Shown here: positions 53,535-62,531 of the stretch, in pieces | Position numbering within the stretch: the first letter of the stretch is position 1 | Layout: every line of letters begins with the position of its first letter | The notes under the pieces: generated by a model | Databases searched by the model: none | The model's input: only the letters and a program-made list of their open reading frames with translations | What the model was told of the DNA's origin: nothing | NCBI GenBank assembly: GCA_964036045.1 | Contig: OZ038381.1 | Coordinates: forward strand, 149,243,596-149,307,595 | Length of the DNA stretch: 64,000 bases | Direction of reading: 5' to 3' | DNA from: Eutreptiella sp. 'Long Island Sound 2002' | Lineage: Eukaryota; Euglenozoa; Euglenophyceae; Eutreptiales; Eutreptiaceae | Translations under genes and position numbers: made by a program

Positions 53535-54911
53535 CTATTCGAGCACCGGTCCCGGCGGGTACCGCGTACCCGGGTTCGTCAGCCACTCCCTGGTGTGGCT
53601 CAGTACGGCTTTCCACACGTCCCTTGTAAAGGCGTGCTGGGGGGCCATTGAGGGGACCATCCGTAGGAGGCGGTGGCACGCCGGCAGCGATCGCATGGGC
53701 TGTGGGGCGGCCGCCGTGATCCACCTGCACGCCGTGCCGGGCACGATCGCCCCCCATTCCACGGTCCCCATGCCCTCGGCATGAATCAGCGCCTGGCCTT
53801 GGACCATGGGGAAATAGGGGCTCGAGCGCCCCTTCCCTTCCTTCCACCGTACCCAGGCGGCCCCCGCCTGCAGGCTGCGGAGCAGGGCCACGCCGGGGAG
53901 GGGCGGCTGCGGGAAAGCCCCCTTGACGGCCTGGGTGGCGTGGGCCAAGGTGCTCATTGGTAAGTACCACAACGGGAGGGTCCAGGGGCCCGGCAGTGGT
54001 TGCGCCACCCCTGCGTCCCATCCCCACTCGGAGTCTGGCGGGGCGGCCGGGACCGTGCCCGTCTGCAGGAAGTGGCGCGCCTGCTTGTCGGGGTGCCGTT
54101 GGAGGGTTGCCGCGAGGCTGAGCCCCTCTGCCGCTGGTGCCACCGGGAGGCCGCCCTGGGGCCTGCGCCAGGGGTATTCCTGGTCGGCCGGCCAGGTGTG
54201 GAGGTCCCGGGCGATGTCCTCCGCGGTCCCTGTTGGGGCGTCCTCTGGTGCCAGGTGCCACATGACGGCGAGCACCGCCCATCTGGAAAAGGGCCACGCC
54301 TGCGGGGGGGTGTACACCTGGATGGTCCACTGTGGGCACGCCCGCCGCACGCGGGACACGTGGAGCACCCCTCGGACCATGTCCGCCGCCAGGACCAGCA
54401 CCATTCCCGAGGGATCCACAATGATCCCCTCTGCGGGTCCACCGTGGCGGCCCCGGGTGTGCAGGGCCACTGCCGCCTGTCCCGCGTGGGTGACGCGGTC
54501 GACGGCCTCCTGGATGTTCACGCTGCCGCGCGCGGTCTCATCCAGGATCCAGCCCTGCGTCACTCCGTAGCGTAGGGCGGCGCGTGCGGCCGCGGGTTTC
54601 ACCTCGGGCAACGCTCCGTCGTCGGCATCGGGCTCGGGGTGCTGTTTGGGGCACCATCCTTCGCCGGTGCAATGGCCCCGTTTCCACGCGGGGCAGATCG
54701 CGGGTACGCTGCCCGCCGGCGGCGCAGGTTCCGCGGGCGCGCCCCCCGTGGGGGGCTCCGGCAATGCCTCCAGGTCGGAGTCTGTGCCCGTGTCCCCTTG
54801 TGGGGGGTCTCCTTCGCCGTCTCTGATTCCCAGCGCCCTGATGACCTCGTGTGCTTCGTCCAGCGTCGGAGATCGGGGGCGTGTCTTGCGTGGTGCCGCG
54901 GGTTCCGCCAT
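53535..54911 (-). CDS. LINE ORF1a, CCCH zinc-finger protein
   Basis: The start at 54,911 (gcaATGG, good eukaryotic context) is preferred over the in-frame ATG at 55,016, because the extra residues come from a small 'caacgcac' repeat next to the monomer array. CPAWKRGHCTGEGWCPKQH near residue 75 is a C-x7-C-x5-C-x3-H finger, a type that binds RNA in many proteins and occurs in LINE ORF1. An acidic segment precedes it (DGEGDPPQGDTGTDSDLEALP). The rest has no recognised domain. It stops with TAG at 53,535-53,537 and the frame stays open beyond. Confidence 0.75.
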   Translation of the reverse strand: MAEPAAPRKTRPRSPTLDEAHEVIRALGIRDGEGDPPQGDTGTDSDLEALPEPPTGGAPAEPAPPAGSVPAICPAWKRGHCTGEGWCPKQHPEPDADDGALPEVKPAAARAALRYGVTQGWILDETARGSVNIQEAVDRVTHAGQAAVALHTRGRHGGPAEGIIVDPSGMVLVLAADMVRGVLHVSRVRRACPQWTIQVYTPPQAWPFSRWAVLAVMWHLAPEDAPTGTAEDIARDLHTWPADQEYPWRRPQGGLPVAPAAEGLSLAATLQRHPDKQARHFLQTGTVPAAPPDSEWGWDAGVAQPLPGPWTLPLWYLPMSTLAHATQAVKGAFPQPPLPGVALLRSLQAGAAWVRWKEGKGRSSPYFPMVQGQALIHAEGMGTVEWGAIVPGTACRWITAAAPQPMRSLPACHRLLRMVPSMAPQHAFTRDVWKAVLSHTREWLTNPGTRYPPGPVLE

Positions 54912-55016
54912 TGCTATGTCGCTGTGTCTAAGAGCAGGGGGCGGGGTGCGGATGTCCCGTGGCTGGTGCGTTGGTGCGTTGGTGCGTTGCTTGGTGTGGG
55001 GGCGGTGGATGGGCAT

Positions 55017-58000
55017 CCCCGGGGGGGCGCCTTCCAGTGTTGCAGGGGGCGTCCGGTGTTAGGCGCTGTCCCTCTCCCGGTCGCCCGTCCTCCGGGGCGG
55101 GCAGCCAGGGTTCCGCGACCCGTGTGTCCCGGGTGCGGTCGATGCGGACGTGCTGACCCAGCACCGGCTCCACAGCGTGCGCCCTTGCGGGCCGGCGTTG
55201 CTCGCTGTGGGGGTAGCGGAAGGGCGTCCCCGGGGGGAGTGCCTTCCACCGCTGTGGGGGGCGCCTGGTGTCAGGCGCTGTCCCTCCCCCGGCCGCTCGT
55301 CCTCCGGAGCGTGCAGCCAGGGTTCCGCGACTCGTGTGTCCCGGGTGCGGTCGATGCGGGCGTGGACCCAGCACCGGCCCCACAGCGTGTGCCCTTGCGG
55401 GCCGGCGTTGCTCGCTGTGGGGGTGGCGGGAGGGCGTCTCCGGGGGGGTGCCTTCCACCGTTGTGAGGGGCGCCTGGTGTCAGGCGCTGTCCCTTCCCCG
55501 CGCCGCTCGTCCTCCGGAGCGTGCAGCCAGGGTTCCGCGACCCGTGTGTCCCGGGTGCGGTCGATGCGGGCATGTGGACCCAGCACCGGCCCCACAGCGT
55601 GTGCCCTTGCGGGCCGGCGTTGCTCGCTGTGGGGGGTGGCGGAAGGGCGTCCCCGGGGGGGTGCCTTCCACCGTTGTGGGGGGCGCCTGGTGTCAGGCGC
55701 TGTCCCTCCCCCGGCCGCGATTGTCCTTCGTAGCGTGCAGCCAGGGTTCCGCGACCCGAGTGTCCCGGGTGCGGTCGATGCGGGCGTGTGGACCCAGCAC
55801 CGGTCCCACAGCGTGCGCCCTTGCGGGCCGACGCTGCTCGCTGTGGGGGTGGCGGAATAACGTCCCCGGGGGGGGTGCGTTCCACCGTTGTGAGGGGCGC
55901 CCGGTGTCGGGCGCTGTCCCCTCCTGTCCGCTCGTCCTCCGGACCGTGCAGCCAGGGTTCCGCGACCCGTGTGTCCCGGGTGCGGTCGATGTGGGCATGT
56001 GGACCCAGTACCGGCCCCACGGCGTGCGCCCATGCGGGCCGGCGTTGTTCGCTGTGGGGGTGGCGGAAGGGCGTCCCCGGGGGGGGCTGCCTCCCACCGT
56101 TGTGAGGGGCGCCTGGTGTCAGGCACTGTCCCTCCCTGGGCCGCTCGTCCTCCGGAGCGTGCAGCCAGGGTTCCGCGACCCGCGTGTCCCAGGCGCGGTC
56201 GATGCGGGCGTGTGGACCCAGCACCGGCCCCACAGCGTGCGCCCTTGCGGGCCGACGCTGCTCGCTGTGGGGGTGACGGAAGGGCGTCCCCGGGGGGGGT
56301 GCCTTCTACCGTTGTGAGGGGCGCCTGGTGTCAGGCGCTGTCCCTCCCCCGGCCACTCGTCCTCCGGAGCGTGCAGCCAGGGTTCCGCGACCCGCGTGTC
56401 CCGGGTGCGGTGGATGCGGGGGTGTGGACCCAGCACCGGCCCCACAGCGTGCGCCCTTGCGGGCCGGCGTTGCTCGCTGTGGGGGTGGCGGAAGGGCGTC
56501 CCCGGGGGGGGTGCCTTCCACCGTTGTGAGGGGCGCCTGGTGTCAGGCGCTGTTCCTCCCCCGGCCGCTCGTCCTCCGGAGCGTGCAGCCAGGGTTCCTT
56601 GACCCGCGTGTCCCGGGCGCGGTCGATGCGGGCGTGTGGACCCAGCACCGGCCTCACAGCGTGCGCCCTTGCGGGCCGGCGTTGCTCGCCGTGGGGGTGG
56701 CGGAAGGGCGTCCCCGGGGGGGCTGCCTTCCACCGTTGTAAGGGGCGCCTGGTGTTAGGCGCTGTCCCTCCCCCGGCCGCTCGTCCTCTGGAGCGTGCAG
56801 CCAGGGTTCCGCGACCCGCGTGTCCCGGGCGCGGTCGGTGCGGGCGTGTGGACCCAGCACTGGCCCCACAGCGTGCGCCCTTGCGGGCCGGCGTTGCTCG
56901 CTGTGGGGGTGGCGGAGGGGCGCCCCCGGGGGGGGTGCCTACCACCGTTGTGAGGGGCGCCTGTCGTCAGGCGCTGTCCCTCCCCCGGCCGCTCGTCCTT
57001 TGGAGCCCGCAGCCGGGGTTCTGCGACCCGTGTGTCCCGGGTGCGGTCGATGCGGGCGTGTGGACCCAGCACCGGCCCCGCAGCGTGCGCCCTTGCGGGC
57101 CGGCGTTGCTCGCTGTGGGGGTGGCGGAAGGGCGTCCCCGGGGGGGGTGCCTTCCACCGTTGTGAGGGGCGCCTGGTGTCAGGCGCTGTCTCTTCCCCGG
57201 CCGCTCGTCCTCCGGAGCGTGCAGCCAGGGTTCCGCGACCCGTGTGTCCCGGGTGCGGTCGGTGCGGGCGTGTGGACCCAGCACCGGCCCCACAGCGTGC
57301 GCCCTTGCGGGCCGGCGTTGCTCGCTGTGGGGGTGGCGGAAGGGCGTCCCCGGGGGGGGGTGCCTTCTACCGTTGTGAGGGGCGCCTGGTGTCAGGCGCT
57401 GTCCCTCCCCCGGCCGCCCGTCCTCCGGAGCCTGCAGCCAGGGTTCCGCGACTCGTGTGTCCCGGGTGCGGTCGATGCGGGCGTGTGGACCCAGCATCGG
57501 CCCCACAGCGTGCGCCCTTGCGGGCTGGCGTTGCTCGCTGTGGGGGTGGCGGAAGGGCGTCCCCGGGGGGGGTGCCTTCCACCGTTGTGAGGGGCGCCTG
57601 GTGTCAGGCGCTGTCCCTCCCCCGGCCGCTCGTCCTCCGGAGCGTGCAGCTAGGGTTCCGCGACCTGCGTGTCCCGGGTGCGGTCGATGCGGGCGTGTGG
57701 ACCCAGCACCGGCCCCACAGCGTGCGCCCTTGCGGGCTGGCGTTGCTCGCTATGGGGGTGGCAGAAGGGCGTCCCCGGGGGGGGTGCCTTCCACCGTTGT
57801 GAGGGGCGCCTGGTGTCAGGCGCTGTCCCTCCCCCGGCTGCTCGTCCTCCGGAGCGTGCAGCCAGGGTTCCGCGACCCGTGTGTCCTGGGTGCGGTCGGT
57901 GTGGGCGCGGGGACCCAGCACCGGCCCCACAGCGTGCGCCCTTGCGGGTCGGCGTTGCTCGCTGTGGGGGTGGCGGGAGGGCGTCCCCGGGGGGGGTGCC

Positions 58001-58880
58001 TTCCACCGTTGTGAGGGGCGCCTGGTGTCAGGCGCTGTCCCTCCCCCGGCTGCTCGTCCTCCGGAGCGCGCAGCCAGGGTTCCGCGACCCGTGTGTCCCG
58101 GGTGCGGTCGATGCGGGCGTGTGGACCCAGCACCGGCCCCACAGCGTGCGCCCTTGCGGGCCGGCGTTGCTCGCTGTGGGGGTGGCGGAAGGGCGTCCCC
58201 GGGGGGGGTGCCTTCCACCGTTGTGAGGGGCGCCTGGTGTCAGGCGCTGTCCCTCCCCCGGCTGCTCGTCCTCCGGAGCGCGCAGCCAGGGTTCCGCGAC
58301 CCGTGTGTCCCGGGTGCGGTCGATGCGGGCGTGTGGACCCAGCACCGGCCTCACAGCGTGCGCCCTTGCGGGCCGGCGTTGCTCGCTGTGGGGGTGGCGG
58401 AAGGGCGTCCCCGGGGGGGGTGCCTTCCGCCGTTGTGAGGGGCGCCTGGTGTCAGGCGCTGTCCCTCCCCCGGCCGCTCGTCCTCCGGAGCGTGCAGCCA
58501 GGGTTCCGCGACCCGTGTGTCCCGGGTGCGGTCGATGCGGGCGTGTGGACCCAGCACCGGCCCCACAGCGTGCGCCCTTGCGGGCCGGCGTTGCTCGCTG
58601 TGGGGGTGGCGGAAGGGCGTCCCCGGGGGGGGCTGCCTTCCACCGTTGTGAGGGGCGCTTGGTGCCAGGCGCTGTCCCTCCCCCGGCCGCCCGTCCTCCG
58701 GAGCGTGCAGCCAGGGTGTTCCCCACAGCGTGCGCCCTTGCGGGCCGGCGTTGCTCGCTGTGGGGGTGGCGGAAGGGCGTCCCCGGGGGGGGTGCCTTCC
58801 ACCATGGTGAGGGGCGCTTGGGGTCAGGCGCTGTCCCTCTCCCGTCTGCCCGCCCACTGTCGGATGGGTTGCCGGGGTTC
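55017..58880 (-). repeat. 212-bp tandem monomer array, putative LINE 5' UTR promoter region
   Basis: About 18 units start with gcgcctggtgtcaggcgc at a near-constant 212-bp spacing (55,260, 55,470, 55,684 ... 58,442). One shortened unit lies at 58,657-58,813. Unit-to-unit identity is high in the middle of the array and lower at the edge next to ORF1a. Each unit contains a perfect 7-bp hairpin, gcgcctg/caggcgc. The array sits directly 5' of ORF1a in the sense direction, where mouse L1 carries its promoter monomers of about 200 bp. Long frames across it on both strands are products of GC content and repetition. Confidence 0.9.
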
Positions 58881-59930
58881 GTTGGGTGTGTGCGGTGTGT
58901 GTGGTGTCTGTGCCGTGCGTGTTGTGGTGCGTGGTGCTGCTCTTTCCTTGGTCCTCCGGTGCTCCCCTCTCCGGTGTCTCGGTGCGGTGTTGTGCTCGCT
59001 GTGTGCCCGCCGTGTCCCCTCCTCTGTGTGCGCCCCTTGCTCGTTCGCTGGCTACCCCTTGTTCCTTTCGCGGCTTCGTTGCTCTTTACCCTTTCCTCTA
59101 CTCCTCTCCCTGGCATGCACTTTTTCCCTGCCTCCGCTTTGTTGCGTGTCTCTGTCTTTTTCCTTGTCGGCCCGGGCTTCCTCTTTTGAACCTGCGTAGG
59201 GAGAGAAGGGTGCGTAAACAAGCGTGCGGCGGCGGCGGTTTTGTCGCGACACGGCACCTCGAGCTGGCTGGTACGTCATGCGACATGCGTGTGCGACTGG
59301 CTTGCGCGTAGGTTTATCGCCCCACTTGCTCCCGTCTTGTCTCCACCCCCCTTTGGTCGCTGACTTTTCTCGTCGCCCGTTCCGCACGCGCGGCGTGACA
59401 TGCAACATACCTGCTTCTTTCCCCACTACCTTAACGTGTCCTAGTCCTCCCGCCTTGCCGGGCGTTCGCTTATGTGTGACGACGGCACGACGCAATACTT
59501 GCCTAAGCGTCTAAGACAACCCTACTTTAACGCCCGGACGACGCAGACACGAGCATACGCTTCTCCTCGGGACCTGTGAGGGGAAGAGAACATGGGTGCG
59601 TGCACGTGTGTTTGTTGGGACCCGGCACTCGCCGGCGCTATGCTATTTGTGTGTTTGCTCCCCGTGTCCCCCTCCCTGGCTATTTGTGTGTTCTAACCCA
59701 CGCAACTCCGCGGTTGGCGACGTGGCACGACATGGTAACATACTTGCGTTCTTGGTGGCGGTGTGTGGCTTGTCTACTATTCGTTTGCATGCGGCGGCAT
59801 ACCTTTGGGCCCCTTTCGCTCCCTTTCGCCTCCTACATATGCGGGCGTGCGGGTGGGCGGTGAACACGTCTCGGTTACGTAGCGTAGCGTGGCAACATAC
59901 TTGGACCCCACTAGTCACGTGTGTATGCTT

Positions 59931-59969
<39 letters not shown>

Positions 59970-60896
59970 TTTTGTGCTTTACCTCGGTGGTCTTTTTGTT
60001 CCTCCCCGTTTGTCCCTTCATACCATGTTGCTCGTCCCTTCATACCATGTTGCTCGTCCGTGGCGGTGATGGCCTTGCGGCGTTCGGGGCATGCGCGTGC
60101 GGGCATACCTTTCGTTCCCTATGTGAGCGGGGGTGAGCATAGGCATTCTTTCGGTGCCAGCTCCTGTTGGTTTTCCTTGCCGGTGCGGTTTTCGTTGAGC
60201 TTTTCGTGGCGGCGCACTTTGGCGTTGCTTGACACGTTACTTGTTTTGCGCTTATTACGGCGTTATGCACACAACATATGGCACATAACATACTTGCTTT
60301 CCGGCGGCTGGTGGCGTTGTTGTTGCGTGTGTGTATTTTTCATGCACGACATTCAACATACTTGGGTATATGTGCGGCCTCTTGTTCTTTTTGTTGTGAT
60401 CCCCTTCGCGCGTATTTCCTACATTAGCGGGCTTGCATTGCTTGGTCGTGTACTTGTGGTATATCTCCACCGTGGTGCGGTTCGTTACCTATTTATTCTC
60501 CTTGTCTACCTCTTTCCGTGTTGTGCTTGTTTCTTCGGTTTCCAGCGGTGCGCGGCACATAACATACTTACCGGTGGCGTTGTTGTTTTCTATGTGTGGG
60601 TTGTTTTGGTGCGCGCACAAGTCCCTAGCGCCTAGGGCACGCACTTTGCTAGGTGGTTTGGGGCAAGCAACGCTCAGCTTCTTCGCCGTCGCGACTCTAT
60701 TGTTCGTCTTTTTCGGTGAGTGTCCTATATTTTGCGACCTCGCCAAACAGCGGCGTAAAATTGTTGGGGGGGTTTCTGAGGTCGGAAAAGACGATTTTTC
60801 GCTTTATTTCTGCTGGCGGTGCGTCTTTTTCTCGTTAATTTAGTTTTCATCTGCTGCGATCGCGCGACACACTGTCTTCTGGTTCTTATCAAGATC
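58881..60896 (-). other. 5'-most segment of LINE copy 2, degenerate repeats
   Basis: This lies between the monomer array and the target duplication, so it is the element's 5' end. The word acataacatactt(g) or a close variant recurs on the plus strand near 59,405, 59,737, 59,893, 60,288, 60,353 and 60,563. 'cctttcg..ccct' blocks followed by gcggg words recur too. A 20-bp word (cccttcataccatgttgctc) is tandemly duplicated at 60,016-60,058. No coding frame is supported. Confidence 0.6.
59933..59968 (-). repeat. Homopolymer T36 (A36 in the LINE sense strand)
   Basis: An uninterrupted run of 36 T. It could be the A-tail of a small retrosequence nested in the LINE 5' region, or slippage. No target duplication was found beside it. 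Confidence 0.9.
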
Positions 60897-60909
60897 GACG
60901 TTGGGAGGT
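60897..60909. repeat. Right target-site duplication of LINE copy 2
   Basis: gacgttgggaggt, identical to 37,611-37,623. It lies within the chromovirus pol frame (codons for HLPTS). Confidence 0.92.
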
Positions 60910-61453
60910 GATCCTCCACCGACTCTTCGCCCTTGGTAGTCTCCTTCAACCCTTGGTAGGCATATAGAAGGTCTTGTTCAACCATCTCCGGTGGACAATG
61001 GCAACATAGGCACGCTCGAGGGGGTTCACATACACATTCCTCCGAGAGGTCGTCCTCATCTGGGGTCCTCACATGGGCGCCCCATACGCTCTTCATGAGC
61101 TTAAGATCTACCTCCCTTTGCCAGGCGGTGATCTTCTGTTCGAGGTCCTCTTTGGATTGGGATAGATTTCCCATACGTCCTTGCTTCAGTGGCCATGAGC
61201 TGCGGGTAGGCTTAGCGTAGCATGGCTTTTTCGCCACCAACTTCCACTTGGAGTCCACATACTCCCTTAGCCTGGATCGAGGGTCCAGCTCTTCGTCCAC
61301 GGGGTCTTCCACCCTCAGGGAGAGTAGGGGTTTCAGCCGGGCGACGTACTCGGCGTTCTCCACTTCCTCCACACAGGTCTGCGGGAAGAAGGTGTCGTGC
61401 TCAGTTTCGTCATCTGAGTGGATACTCAGAGACTCCATCACGAACAGGTACAT
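60897..61453 (-). pseudogene. Chromovirus pol N-terminal linker, interrupted by LINE copy 2
   Basis: The frame from 61,453 encodes an acidic, charged stretch (SIHSDDETEHD, DPVDEELDPRSR) and a cysteine-rich CVCEPPRACLCCHC segment, then runs to EESVEDHLPTS at the LINE junction. Beyond that point the residues are LINE sequence. Its start overlaps the protease frame by 43 bases in another phase, which may be a programmed shift or a mutation. This segment lies where a protease-RT linker is expected. No enzyme domain is recognised. Confidence 0.65.
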
Positions 61454-62531
61454 GGCAGGTCGAGTTGGGGGCGTTGGTGTCAGTCACGACGTACTCTTCT
61501 CCTCCGGGTATAGTCTCAACAGCATCTTGAGCTTGTAGGCGATCCTTCAAGTCACCCAAGGCGAGTCCATCGCTTTCTCGTTGTATAGCCTGGACCAGAG
61601 TCGGGTCCAGATCTTCCCAGGGGATGGAGGTAAGACCTTCGTCCACCACGCTGAGCATACTCCCCCATCCGGGTTTCCCAATAAGCGTCTTACGCCCCAG
61701 AGGCACGTAGATGGCCTCATCAGGTAACCGAACAGAGCTGATAGTCAGCCTGTCCAGGAGGTTTCGCCAGTACTCGTTGCCCCCATGGGCTCCCCAATCG
61801 GGGGAACACAGGACCATACAAGAACGTTCCAAGGCCACCTTGGTCAGGACCCTCCCCAGTTCACTGAACGTGGGGTTCCGGTAGGCCATCCCGAAAGAGG
61901 GCCAGTGAAATTTGTAGCTGCAGTTCTTCCCCTTGCTGCAGTAAAGGTCCAGTACATGCTGCTTGTCGCTGGCGAACAACTCGAAACTCAGGTCTTCTCT
62001 AGAGTAACCCAACTCCTTCAGACCTTGGTCTAGGACTTCCCCCAATAGTTGATAGTCCTCAGTTTTGGAGGCCGCCATCATGTTCGAGGGCTCCTCCTTC
62101 GATAGCCTCAGGTAACTCGAGATATGTTCCGACTGCTCCAGTGGCACAGACTCTCTGCCACTGCCGTGGTCCACGTAGAGGAGGTAGGGCGCTTGCAGCG
62201 TCAGAGATTGTATCTGGGAGTGCTGCACAAAGAAGTCAGTCCCCAATACAAAGTCAAAGGCCTCAGTGTCCATCACATAGAACCGATGGGCGATAGTCCG
62301 GGAGCCCATAGGTACCTCGACTTCACAGTCCCCGCAGGTGTGCACCACATGTCCATCCCCCATTCATATAGCCGCGGTGGTCATGGTGTTCTTCAGGCTC
62401 CCACAAGGTAAAGGTTTCTTGGCCACTATAGATATGGTGGCGCCAGTATCCAATACCCCCAGGTATTCACGTCCCCCTAGTCGGATACGTACCCAAAACA
62501 CCAGGTCTTGGGTGCCACCGGAGCGTCCCCG
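61410..62531 (-). pseudogene. Chromovirus aspartic protease region (stop codons in frame)
   Basis: LVFWVRIRLGG and LGVLDTGATISIV (about 62,430-62,505) form the aspartic protease strand with the DTGA active site. VLGTDFFVQH is the second conserved block (the usual 'lGxdfl' strand). A TGA separates the protease from the gag frame, and a second TGA lies at about 62,364-62,366 between the two blocks, all in the same reading frame. The following 300 residues are an unassigned linker. The enzyme would cleave the gag-pol precursor. The second TGA would block it in this copy unless it is read through. Confidence 0.75.

Larger units (their letters stand above)
37624..60896 (-). mobile_element. LINE-like element copy 2, apparently full length, 23.3 kb, nested in chromovirus pol
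   Basis: The 13-bp duplication gacgttgggaggt bounds the insert on both sides, and the chromovirus frame resumes across it, so the whole 23,273-bp interval entered as one unit or grew by later nested insertions. In minus sense it holds: a 5' segment (60,896-58,881), a 212-bp monomer array (58,880-55,017), four collinear ORFs (54,911-41,703), a 3' region (41,702-37,642) and a heptamer tail. LINEs are usually 4-8 kb, so this one is exceptional even if some internal parts are secondary insertions. Endonuclease, RT fragments, RNase H and zinc fingers place it among APE-endonuclease LINEs. Confidence 0.88.

Noticed and set aside
55268-58857. Many ORFs of 180-400 codons on both strands across the 212-bp array
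   Set aside because: They repeat the same 71-residue patterns in several frames, follow from high GC and the repeat unit, and contain no domain.
55017-58880. CRISPR-like array
   Set aside because: The units are 212 bp and contiguous, with no alternation of short repeats and unique spacers, and the context is a eukaryotic retroelement.
59596-60843. Hydrophobic plus-strand ORFs (59,596-60,069, 59,889-60,635) resembling membrane proteins
   Set aside because: The hydrophobic runs are translations of the T36 tract and T-rich repeats in the LINE 5' segment.
37624-60896. The 23-kb interval as host DNA with separate genes
   Set aside because: The target duplication and the resumed chromovirus frame show it is an insertion, and its ORFs are LINE proteins.
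26108-62366. UGA reassigned to an amino acid in this organism
   Set aside because: Several in-frame TGA codons occur, one aligning with TGG in the other copy. But the DIRS RT ORF ends with TGA at a sensible place, TAA and TAG also interrupt frames, and all affected ORFs are in decaying elements.
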